From Bacteroides ovatus (GTDB lineage Bacteria > Bacteroidota > Bacteroidia > Bacteroidales > Bacteroidaceae): 64,000 nt of DNA. Both the position numbers and the translations under genes were made by a program. Positions 1-6,363 of the stretch are shown here, in pieces (within the stretch, counting starts at the first letter, position 1; every line of letters begins with the position of its first letter). Below the pieces are notes generated by a model. That model did not search any database and was not told where the DNA came from. It saw only the letters and a list, made by a program, of their open reading frames with translations. The DNA is taken from NCBI RefSeq assembly GCF_001314995.1, contig NZ_CP012938.1, forward strand, positions 3,658,001 through 3,722,000, in the 5' to 3' direction.

Positions 1-459
1 GAGTTTGATGAAGAAAGTGAACTTGATAATGTTAACCTAGTAACAGTCTATGGTGAGGATTACAACAATAAGGAATTGGTAGAATATAGCAAAAGAGAGA
101 AAGCTAAAAAGTGCAATCACTGTTCATCACAGGTTATTTCTGAAATTCCATATCAAATAGAAATAGACTTTCAGAATTTGACAGATATTGATAAGAGATT
201 ACCACACATGAAATACTATTTAACTTTTAAAGATATAGTTAAAATGGTAAGAAAAGGCAAGAAGCGAATTATTCATTGTAATGATTGTCACTATGATGTG
301 AAGTATAATAGTTTTATGGATGATTTTAATATCAAATGTATTCATTGTGGTAATAATCAGTTAGAAGTTTGGGATGAAAAGCATTGTCCTAAATGTGGTG
401 AAGAAATGGTATGGGGTGGAGACTGGGGAAGGAATTTCCTTATAGCAGAGTGGGATTAA
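1..459 (+). CDS. Zinc-ribbon protein of unknown function, 5' end outside the window
   Basis: The frame is open from base 1, so the gene starts to the left; the first possible internal start is a TTG at 76, which is unlikely to be the real one. The visible 152 codons contain several CxxC pairs: CNHC near the middle, CNDC, CIHC and CPKC towards the C-terminus. These would form two zinc ribbons. Such proteins in mobile elements often bind nucleic acid, but nothing here fixes a role. It is the first of a run of small co-oriented genes that likely share a transcript. Confidence 0.6.
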   Translation, partial: EFDEESELDNVNLVTVYGEDYNNKELVEYSKREKAKKCNHCSSQVISEIPYQIEIDFQNLTDIDKRLPHMKYYLTFKDIVKMVRKGKKRIIHCNDCHYDVKYNSFMDDFNIKCIHCGNNQLEVWDEKHCPKCGEEMVWGGDWGRNFLIAEWD

Positions 460-522
460 TATTAACAGATAAATATCTCATATATCCATTAATAGGAACT
501 ACACTAATAGGAGGAATGAATT

Positions 523-714
523 ATGATAGAAATGAGTAATAGTGAGTATAACGAATTGCTTAACGACCTTTATGCTAAGGTTGAAGCAGGAGAGATGACT
601 GAAGAAGAAGCTTGTAAGAAGATGTGGAGTGTAGATAAGATATGGATGGCCCCAGACCCACGTGAACCGCATGATGTACCAGATGATTATATACCACCTA
701 GTAGTAATTGTTAA
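523..714 (+). CDS. Small acidic protein, 63 aa, unknown function
   Basis: A strong Shine-Dalgarno AGGAGG lies at 509-514, eight bases before the ATG, which is unusually clear for Bacteroides DNA and supports translation. The predicted protein is acidic and rich in Glu, with a C-terminal Pro/Asp-rich tail (PDPREPHDVPDDY). No family recognised. It is followed after one base by the next gene. Confidence 0.6.
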   Translation: MIEMSNSEYNELLNDLYAKVEAGEMTEEEACKKMWSVDKIWMAPDPREPHDVPDDYIPPSSNC

Positions 715-715
715 T

Positions 716-934
716 ATGATGACAGTAGAGACTTTAATAGTAAAGTTAGGTGTAAATCCTAAAGAAATATCTAAAGCTGAAATAATACTACTCACTAGCT
801 TAGTAGAAAGATATAATCATGGTTATATGCGTAGGTCTATCTACTTTAGCTATGAAGAGGTACTCATAAAAGAAGCAGAAGGTATTATACATGGATATTT
901 ACCAGAGATTGACGGTATTATATATGAGGATTAA
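716..934 (+). CDS. Small protein, 72 aa; tandem paralogue of the next gene
   Basis: The frame is open from an earlier ATG at 662, but that would overlap the preceding gene by 53 bp. The start is placed at ATG 716 (a second ATG follows at 719) because the next gene begins in the same way. The protein has the pattern MMTVETLIVKLGV...EE.L.KEAEGIIHGYLPEIDGIIYED. It is clearly related to the product of 938-1144: same N-terminal MT-E-L--KLG, same central leucine-rich stretch, and near-identical end LP-ID-IIY-D. Function unknown. Confidence 0.6.
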   Translation: MMTVETLIVKLGVNPKEISKAEIILLTSLVERYNHGYMRRSIYFSYEEVLIKEAEGIIHGYLPEIDGIIYED

Positions 935-937
935 TTG

Positions 938-1144
938 ATGACTATTGAAGAATTAATGAATAAATTAGGGTTGACAGAAGTATCTAAGGTAGATAGGCAA
1001 CTGTTAGACCATTTACTGCATCTATACAATACAGGTCAATTAAAAGTTGTATCTATAAGCCGAGAAGAAGCACTACTACAAATGGCAGATGCATATCTTA
1101 ATAATTGCTTACCTCAAATTGATGATATTATATATAGAGATTAG
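938..1144 (+). CDS. Small protein, 68 aa; tandem paralogue of the preceding gene
   Basis: It begins three bases after the previous stop; a TTG at 935 is directly followed by the chosen ATG at 938. The protein MTIEELMNKLGL...EALLQMADAYLNN...LPQIDDIIYRD aligns end to end with its neighbour without large gaps. This indicates a tandem gene duplication followed by strong divergence. No known family recognised. Confidence 0.6.
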   Translation: MTIEELMNKLGLTEVSKVDRQLLDHLLHLYNTGQLKVVSISREEALLQMADAYLNNCLPQIDDIIYRD

Positions 1145-1159
1145 TAGAAGGAGCAACCT

Positions 1160-1612
1160 ATGGATTTAATGGAAGAAATGTGGATAAGCAGACCACAAAG
1201 ACGAATAACTAAATTATCTGATTTATCAGACGGAGGAGTTATAGCAAGAATAAAGTTTTATAATGCCAATAAGGAATATACAGTGGATAGCTTTAAGTTA
1301 ATGTTTGAAGATTATGAGAAATCTATCTATTGTTGCCAAGACTTTATAGAACTATGCCAAATCATTAACGATTATAGCTACATAGTAGATTATATTAATA
1401 ATTCCCATTTCAGAAATGAATTAGATATATTTACTCCAGAATTTGATAAGAAGCGTACTCACCACATAACATCTCATAAATCAGACAAAGACACGTTACA
1501 AGTGAGAGTAATTTCTAATGAAGGAGTTATTAAGAGCTATGATATGTCTGCGATAGGAATTACATTTGAGAAGATGTATCACATTATAGATAAGGAACGT
1601 AATGGTTATTGA
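1160..1612 (+). CDS. Hypothetical protein, 150 aa
   Basis: An AAGGAG ribosome-binding site sits just before the ATG at 1160. The protein is soluble and mixed alpha/beta in appearance, with no signal peptide or membrane segment and a YCC motif in the middle. No family recognised. It is the longest of the small plus-strand element genes and lies between the paralogue pair and the duplicated small-gene cassettes. Confidence 0.55.
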   Translation: MDLMEEMWISRPQRRITKLSDLSDGGVIARIKFYNANKEYTVDSFKLMFEDYEKSIYCCQDFIELCQIINDYSYIVDYINNSHFRNELDIFTPEFDKKRTHHITSHKSDKDTLQVRVISNEGVIKSYDMSAIGITFEKMYHIIDKERNGY

Positions 1613-1653
1613 AATGGTCAACTATAATTGGCACTCCGGTAACTATATCTAAA

Positions 1654-1680
1654 ATGAATAAATATGATAACAGCAGAGTA
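1654..1680 (+). repeat. Direct repeat R1, copy 1 (second copy 2096-2122)
   Basis: A 27-base sequence (ATGAATAAATATGATAACAG and on to GTA) is repeated at 2096-2122 with a single mismatch. In copy 1 it carries the start of the small gene at 1664; in copy 2 the same start (MITAEY) runs straight into a stop codon. Confidence 0.85.
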
Positions 1681-1822
1681 CAAGAGAGACGCAATTAACT
1701 CGGTATTGGATGAATATGGATTATCAAGAGAAGAGTTTTGGAAAGACCCTAAGAAGTTCCTTGATAATTTAGATGATAAGGATGCAAAGCTTACACTAGA
1801 AATCTTTATGGAGGTATTATAA
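1664..1822 (+). CDS. Very small protein, 52 aa, unknown function
   Basis: ATG at 1664 and TAA at 1820-1822 give a 52-residue charged protein beginning MITAEYKRDAINSVLDEYGL and ending with LTLEIFMEVL. It looks like a compact helical protein. The start lies inside repeat R1. Function unknown; support is the intact frame within a row of similar small genes. Confidence 0.45.
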   Translation: MITAEYKRDAINSVLDEYGLSREEFWKDPKKFLDNLDDKDAKLTLEIFMEVL

Positions 1823-1843
1823 TTATAAATCTTAAATGAGTTC

Positions 1844-1880
1844 ATGAGAAGATTTAATAAGTATGGATTTGGTACAGCAG
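1844..1880 (+). repeat. Direct repeat R2, copy 1 (second copy 2332-2367)
   Basis: 37 bases starting ATGAGAAGATTTAATAAGTA recur at 2332-2367 with one base deleted. Both copies lie directly upstream of a small acidic gene whose product contains DEQADE. Confidence 0.85.
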
Positions 1881-1930
1881 TTGGAGTTCCTACTGCGGCT
1901 ACTATTAATAACAATGATAATGGGAAGTGA
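1844..1930 (+). CDS. Possible 28-aa leader or micro-protein
   Basis: The first copy of repeat R2 opens a 28-codon frame (MRRFNKYGFGTAVGVPTAAT... to TGA at 1928-1930) overlapping the start of the next gene. In the second copy a one-base deletion breaks the frame right after the start. It could be a translated leader coupling the downstream gene, or simply a by-product of the repeat. Confidence 0.25.
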   Translation: MRRFNKYGFGTAVGVPTAATINNNDNGK

Positions 1931-2093
1931 GGATAAAACAATACCCGAGTGGTGCAATATTAAATGTGAGAAGATAGTTGAAGAAATAGCCCCCGGATTC
2001 AAATGTGTTAAGGATGCTATAACAGGTGAAATATTGGCTTTTATACATGAGGAGTTAGATGATGATATGCTAGACGAACAGGCAGATGAATAA
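1914..2093 (+). CDS. Small acidic protein, 59 aa, unknown function
   Basis: The frame is open from 1863, but an ATG at 1914 (or 1920) gives a more natural start, MIMGSEDKTIPEW, overlapping the end of the 28-codon frame. The product has three Cys residues and a very acidic tail ending MLDEQADE. The same DEQADE string occurs near the C-terminus of the product of 2402-2626, linking the two genes as parts of a duplicated cassette. Function unknown. Confidence 0.5.
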   Translation: MIMGSEDKTIPEWCNIKCEKIVEEIAPGFKCVKDAITGEILAFIHEELDDDMLDEQADE

Positions 2094-2095
2094 CT

Positions 2096-2122
2096 ATGAA
2101 TGAATATGATAACAGCAGAGTA
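2096..2122 (+). repeat. Direct repeat R1, copy 2
   Basis: It matches 1654-1680 at 26 of 27 positions. Here the MITAEY reading frame stops immediately, so this copy keeps the initiation region of the 1664 gene but not its body. Confidence 0.85.
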
Positions 2123-2130
2123 TTGAATGT

Positions 2131-2313
2131 ATGGAAACAATGACAGCAAGTGAGATGTGGGATATTATGGAAGAATTAGGAATTGCAGTAGACAAATCTT
2201 TCATTGAGCCCTGTGATTTAACTCCACCCACTTTAGAGGAACTATGTAGAATGTTTGGAGTTAATAGCTTAGAGGAACTTAGGAATATGCCTCACGGTCC
2301 AATGGCTTTCTGA
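2131..2313 (+). CDS. Small protein, 60 aa, unknown function
   Basis: It starts METMTASEMWDIMEELGIAV and is acidic and probably helical; the C-terminal half (LEELCRMFGVNSLEELRNMP) resembles a short helix-turn-helix-like arrangement, but no family is recognised. It lies between repeats R1 copy 2 and R2 copy 2, the position occupied by the 1664 gene in the first cassette. Confidence 0.5.
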   Translation: METMTASEMWDIMEELGIAVDKSFIEPCDLTPPTLEELCRMFGVNSLEELRNMPHGPMAF

Positions 2314-2331
2314 TATTAATAAGAAGAATTT

Positions 2332-2367
2332 ATGAGAAGTTTAATAAGTATGGATTTGGTACAGCAG
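2332..2367 (+). repeat. Direct repeat R2, copy 2
   Basis: It matches 1844-1880 apart from a one-base deletion after ATGAGAAG. It lies 34 bp upstream of the gene at 2402, as copy 1 lies upstream of the gene at 1914. Confidence 0.85.
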
Positions 2368-2401
2368 CTCTTATGATTATGAATAATAACAATAAATAAT
2401 T

Positions 2402-2626
2402 ATGGCAAAGAAGAAAGGTCCTTATGTGGAGATAATAGGTAAATGGAAACATGAATGTGTATCTCCTTCTAGACGTTATGACACAAATTTAGAAACTGGA
2501 GAAGTAATAATAGCAGATACGTTCTGTACATGGGAAGACTGGGAAGATTGGTTTGATTCTATGGAAGATGTAGAATCTACCAAAGAAGACGAACAAGCAG
2601 ATGAACAACTTAGTAACAATACTTAA
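2402..2626 (+). CDS. Small acidic protein, 74 aa, unknown function
   Basis: It starts with a basic MAKKKGPYVEIIGKW and continues into a Trp- and Asp/Glu-rich second half (WEDWEDWFDSMEDVE) and a KEDEQADEQLSNNT tail. The DEQADE string is shared with the 1914 gene. There is no membrane segment or recognised domain. The strongly acidic surface would fit a DNA-mimic or anti-defence protein, but that is speculation. Confidence 0.55.
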   Translation: MAKKKGPYVEIIGKWKHECVSPSRRYDTNLETGEVIIADTFCTWEDWEDWFDSMEDVESTKEDEQADEQLSNNT

Positions 2627-2709
2627 CATTCTTGCATTAGTTTAATAGGTTAATAATCAGTAACTTTATTTCAAACATAACACGTATTATTAATTAATAT
2701 AACTAATCT

Positions 2710-2985
2710 ATGAATAATCAATCAGAGAATAAAGAACCAGATTTCTTTACCCCTAATGCTCCAATTAAATACGCAACGGCAGGAGGAAGAGGGGTAATGA
2801 TAGGTTGCGGAATTATAACAGCCTTATATGTTATAGGCGTAATTATAGGGCTGTGTTTGGGCTATGGTTGGAGTAGCCTTCTTCTGCCTTTCCTACCATT
2901 CATCATAATTGGATTTATTGGCTACATTTGGGAGATGTTTAAGAAGTTCCACAATCTGGGATATGATGAGAAACGTAGGATATAA
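2710..2985 (+). CDS. Small membrane protein with two transmembrane helices, 91 aa
   Basis: A polar N-terminus (about 35 residues) is followed by two long hydrophobic stretches, GCGIITALYVIGVIIGLCLG and LLLPFLPFIIIGFIGYIW, separated by a short Gly/Trp/Ser loop. A basic C-terminus (DEKRRI) follows. Such a hairpin is typical of small inner-membrane proteins of phages and integrative elements. No family recognised. Confidence 0.55.
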   Translation: MNNQSENKEPDFFTPNAPIKYATAGGRGVMIGCGIITALYVIGVIIGLCLGYGWSSLLLPFLPFIIIGFIGYIWEMFKKFHNLGYDEKRRI

Positions 2986-3315
2986 AGTCTCTGTATGCCT
3001 ATATATCCTACCTTCCACTAGTAAATCCCTATGTACTTGACCCTACTAGTAGGGAATAGTAGTATTATTACCTAGCCATTCAAATAACTTGTTTAGATAA
3101 TACTTGATAGGCTAGATACAATATTACGTATAAATCAATTATTATATAAGAATTAATTATCATACAAGAAATCCTTATTATTCCTTTGAGGTTATTAAAT
3201 TTCATACTACATTTGCAACGCATTTCCAGATAATAGTTAATTTACTAGCTTATAATCTGAATATCCAGTAAGGTTTGCTGGTAATAAATGTATTATTAAC
3301 TTAATAATTAAAACT
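2986..3315. other. Non-coding 330-bp AT-rich stretch with a 14-bp palindrome
   Basis: No credible gene in either strand. It holds a perfect 14-bp palindrome CCCTACTAGTAGGG at 3041-3054, with a related CTAGTA...CCCTA string about 20 bp earlier. It could be an operator or the terminator of the preceding gene cluster. No clear T-tract follows. Confidence 0.5.
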
Positions 3316-3573
3316 ATGTCAAATTTGGAAAATGCTAATGTAAAGAGTGCTGAAGAACGTAAACGTGCAGAAATGCATAGAACTTATGGAATGTGGTATA
3401 AAGAGGGAGCAACAGCTTCCGACCTTGTTTCTTGGTGTGATGCAAGAATAGCAGTTTACAGTGAATGGATTAAGAACTGTACAGAACTGAAACATTCAAG
3501 TCAAGCACAGTTATTGAGTGGCATGTCTAAAGAAGCTTTAGAAGCAGCTTTAGCTGCATTAAACGCCCAATAG
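3316..3573 (+). CDS. Hypothetical protein, 85 aa, probably helical
   Basis: It begins MSNLENANVKSAEERKRAEM and ends in an Ala/Leu-rich helix (SKEALEAALAALNAQ). It is charged, with no signal or membrane segment. It is followed 10 bp after the stop by a strong hairpin terminator, so it closes the plus-strand transcript of the element. Function unknown. Confidence 0.55.
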   Translation: MSNLENANVKSAEERKRAEMHRTYGMWYKEGATASDLVSWCDARIAVYSEWIKNCTELKHSSQAQLLSGMSKEALEAALAALNAQ

Positions 3574-3583
3574 CATCTTTCGT

Positions 3584-3620
3584 GAGGTTGTGCCAATGTC
3601 TTGACACAACCTCATTTTCA
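3584..3620 (+). terminator. Hairpin terminator
   Basis: A perfect 9-bp stem GAGGTTGTG (3584-3592) / CACAACCTC (3605-3613) with a 12-nt loop is followed by ATTTTC. It lies between the plus-strand small genes and the convergent recombinase gene. Confidence 0.7.
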
Positions 3621-3667
3621 ATTTAATCAACCACATTTACTAGTTAATAATTATATTCAGTGAAATA

Positions 3668-5506
3668 TTACATCTTGTAAGTATAATCTATTTCCCAACC
3701 ATTCTGCATACATATCTTTATCAGTTCATTAAAGGTTACTAACATATCTACATCTTCTGTTTCAGTCACCAATGTAGCATGAGAGATAACAAAGTACTCT
3801 CCAGTATCATAAGCATCAAACTTATTCCTTCCATTTTGAAATGTAGCATAAACACTACTAATATAATAGGCTACCTTGTTATTCCTCTGATTACCGTCAT
3901 ATAGTACGTTATAAATTCCATTTATAGTATATACTTCCAATAAAACTATACCATTCCTCATTATCCTATTAGTAGCTGGTGATACATAGGTTGTAATCCT
4001 ATAAGGATATATCTTGTCTATTAGTTCCATTACTAAGTTCCTCATTTTAATAGGGTCTGATTCTGCCTTCTCAATGGCATCCTTTGGTAAAGTAGGTTGG
4101 TTGAAGAATGTCCTCATATTCTCCAATCTTAACTTCTCTGCACTTAAAGCTTCTATCTTATCCTTGCACTCCGCTCTCTCATTCTCACACTTAGTTAGGG
4201 TTTTATAGTACTTATCTTTAGCTATATCCATTACAGAATCCGGAGCATCCATATAAGCACTATAAGCTCTTTCTATCAATCTATCCATGTTGGATATATG
4301 AGATGTAAAGTTGGCTATATTCATTTCCAAATTGGTTATTTTATCGGTAAGTTCCTCCACCTTAGCTACTCTATCTTCATCATTCAAATTGGCAAATCCT
4401 ATTAGCTCCTGTTTAACTAAGCCCCAAATAATAGCTTCTAATTTCTCATTACTAATTGTAATGCGACTACTACAATCTGTAGCATTATTGATACCCGACA
4501 TACATGACCACCTAATAGCTACCTTCCCATTCATCAATCTATATTTATCCCCCTTATCTCCACCACGTTTCTGTGGAGTTAATGAGTGTTCACAGATAGG
4601 ACATTTAAGAAGTTTACTCAATATATAAGTAGCCTGTTTTGGATAAGGAGTTCTAGCAGTTCTATTTGTAGCTCTCTTAGTGGTGGCTTTATCGAACATA
4701 GCCCTAGTTATGATAGTAGGTATCTCGACTTCAAACTCATCTACATCTTCTGTATCTGGGTCAGTAAGAGATACAACCTTTATACCAGTACAATAAGGTT
4801 CAAAGGTTAAAATATGCTCTATAGTCCCTATGCTGAATTTCTTATTAAATTGTTCACCATACTTGGCAGTAATAGCCAAAGCTGTAGATTTCAGTGTTGC
4901 ACCGTCTTTAACATATTCTTCAAATACATCTACCACAACTTTAGCGGCATCATCATTTATCACCCAACTATTCTTCTTACCCTTATCTCTACCACCATAT
5001 CTTTTATAACCAAAGAAGGGCTGTCCTATACTCATTTGATTGTTATCCAGTTCATCACGTCTACCAGATGCTATTTGTGTTTTCATACTCTTTATGTATT
5101 TCCAAGCAGCATCAAAGGCAGCACCTATAATAGTTTCAGCATCTCTAACTTTCTTGCCAGTTACAGGGTCTATAGTCCAAGTATCAATATCCCTAAAATA
5201 CACAGGAATATCCATGTTGATAAGCTGTCTAACATATAACCGACCCGACATAGGGTCACGACTCATTCGGCTAACTTCCGACACTAAAACGACATCAAAT
5301 TCCTTATTAATAGCAGCATCTTTTAGACGTTGAATAGACTGCCTATCTCTCTTACTTGCATCATCTTTACCAGTGATATGCTCACCAAATATCATATTAT
5401 CACTTGACGTATAACCAAACTTCTTAGCCAGTCTAGTTAGGTCATTTACCTGTCGCTCATAGTCTTGCTTCTTAGTTGAGCACCTAATCAAAAATGCAGC
5501 TCTCAT
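3668..5506 (-). CDS. Large serine recombinase (site-specific integrase)
   Basis: It catalyses site-specific integration and excision through a serine nucleophile. The N-terminal resolvase domain shows FLIRCSTKKQDYERQ with the catalytic Ser and the SEVSRMSRDP arginine motif. A recombinase domain (GQPFFGYKRYGG) follows, then a zinc ribbon opening with LKCPICEHSLTPQKRGG and completed by further Cys. A long coiled coil around residues 390-470 and a C-terminal domain end the protein, as in phage-type large serine recombinases. The frame extends to a TTG at 5536, but ATG 5506 (MRAAFLIRCST) matches the family start and is preferred, giving 612 residues. The gene reads away from comM and its start is close to the presumed attachment site, the usual arrangement. 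No directionality factor is recognised. Confidence 0.9.
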   Translation of the reverse strand: MRAAFLIRCSTKKQDYERQVNDLTRLAKKFGYTSSDNMIFGEHITGKDDASKRDRQSIQRLKDAAINKEFDVVLVSEVSRMSRDPMSGRLYVRQLINMDIPVYFRDIDTWTIDPVTGKKVRDAETIIGAAFDAAWKYIKSMKTQIASGRRDELDNNQMSIGQPFFGYKRYGGRDKGKKNSWVINDDAAKVVVDVFEEYVKDGATLKSTALAITAKYGEQFNKKFSIGTIEHILTFEPYCTGIKVVSLTDPDTEDVDEFEVEIPTIITRAMFDKATTKRATNRTARTPYPKQATYILSKLLKCPICEHSLTPQKRGGDKGDKYRLMNGKVAIRWSCMSGINNATDCSSRITISNEKLEAIIWGLVKQELIGFANLNDEDRVAKVEELTDKITNLEMNIANFTSHISNMDRLIERAYSAYMDAPDSVMDIAKDKYYKTLTKCENERAECKDKIEALSAEKLRLENMRTFFNQPTLPKDAIEKAESDPIKMRNLVMELIDKIYPYRITTYVSPATNRIMRNGIVLLEVYTINGIYNVLYDGNQRNNKVAYYISSVYATFQNGRNKFDAYDTGEYFVISHATLVTETEDVDMLVTFNELIKICMQNGWEIDYTYKM

Positions 5507-5534
5507 ATCTGTTACATTTAATATTATTGCAATC

Positions 5535-5588
5535 AAGACTATTAGCTAACTATCTATAATGCAATATAATAGCACAGATAATAGTCTT
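5535..5588. repeat. Perfect 10-bp inverted repeat at the element end
   Basis: AAGACTATTA at 5535-5544 and TAATAGTCTT at 5579-5588 are exact inverted copies 34 bp apart. They lie in the gap between the recombinase start and the comM remnant. They may be part of the attachment site, recombinase binding sites, or an operator for the recombinase promoter. Confidence 0.55.
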
Positions 5589-5644
5589 TACCTCTCGCAA
5601 AGATAAGAAAGTTTCTACAATGGTGCAAGTATTTTAATAATAGC

Positions 5645-6265
5645 GAGTTACCGGAATTCAACCGAGGAGTGCTAGAAGTATTGCGCCAACCATTGGAGGA
5701 CCGTCAAATCACCATTTCCCGCATCAAAAGCACTATCAGTTATCCGGCCAATCTGATGCTGATCGCATCCATGAATCCATGTCCCTGCGGATATTATAAC
5801 CATCCGACAAAAGCGTGTGTATGCAGTCCCGGGCAAGTCCAAAAGTACTTGAATAAGATATCCGGTCCATTATTAGACCGGATTGATATTCAAATAGAGA
5901 TCGTTCCTGTACCTTTTGATAAGATTTCCGATCAAAGGCAGGGAGAACCGAGCAATATCATCCGGCAACGAGTGATAAAAGCCCGTCAACTGCAGGAAAG
6001 ACGATACACCGAATATGCCGGAATTTATTGCAATGCACAAATGAACAGCAAATTGCTTGCAATGTATGCTCAACCGAATGAGAAAGGACTCGCATTGCTA
6101 AAAAACGCAATGGAACGATTCAATTTGTCTGCCCGAGCCTATGACCGGATTTTAAAAGTTGCCCGTACAATCGCTGATTTGGAAGGAGTAGAACAAATAC
6201 TTCCTAGTCATTTGGCAGAAGCCATCAGCTATCGGAATCTCGACAGAGAGAACTGGGCAGGATAA
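5645..6265 (+). pseudogene. comM: C-terminal part of ComM/YifB (Mg-chelatase-like AAA ATPase), interrupted by the element
   Basis: ComM is a hexameric helicase-like AAA+ protein that promotes branch migration during natural transformation; in other bacteria it is often called YifB. From 5645 the translation starts ELPEFNRGVLEVLRQPLEDR, which is the Walker B/sensor region found about 60% along the family. It continues through ASMNPCPCGYYNHP, the cysteine-rich CVCSPGQVQKYL and the C-terminal domain to a normal stop. Upstream of 5645 the family sequence (GVLFLD before ELPEF) is absent and replaced by element DNA. The 5' part is expected at the other end of the element, outside the window. A GTG at 5669 could start a short product, but it would lack Walker A. 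Confidence 0.85.
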
Positions 6266-6332
6266 TAATAATGAATAGAAACAGAATAGAATTATTTCAT
6301 CGATAACACTATCTTTTTTCATATATTTGTTT

Positions 6333-6340
6333 TACATTTG
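6333..6340 (+). promoter_or_regulatory. Bacteroides -7 box for the sensor-kinase gene
   Basis: TACATTTG matches the Bacteroides primary sigma -7 consensus TAnnTTTG and lies 23 bp before the chosen ATG at 6364. This spacing also argues against the GTG at 6340 being the start. Confidence 0.55.
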
Positions 6341-6363
6341 TGACAAACAAATATGCAATAAAT

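Larger units (their letters stand above)
1..5644. mobile_element. Right end of an integrated element (prophage or integrative element) inserted in comM
   Basis: The segment is visibly more AT-rich than the host DNA to its right. It consists of many very short, closely packed plus-strand genes followed by a minus-strand large serine recombinase whose start lies about 140 bp from the interrupted comM gene. The left end lies outside the window. No capsid, tail, relaxase or replication gene is visible, so phage versus conjugative/mobilizable element cannot be decided. The right boundary is placed just before 5645, where comM homology begins; it is accurate only to a few tens of bases. Confidence 0.75.

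Noticed and set aside
499..795. Minus-strand 98-residue frame in the mobile element
   Set aside because: It is antisense to two small genes with good ribosome-binding sites and has low-complexity Ile/Thr/Leu composition.
2986..3315. CRISPR-like or origin-like repeats in the gene-free part of the element
   Set aside because: Only one palindrome and scattered short repeats are present; there are no regularly spaced repeats and no iterons.
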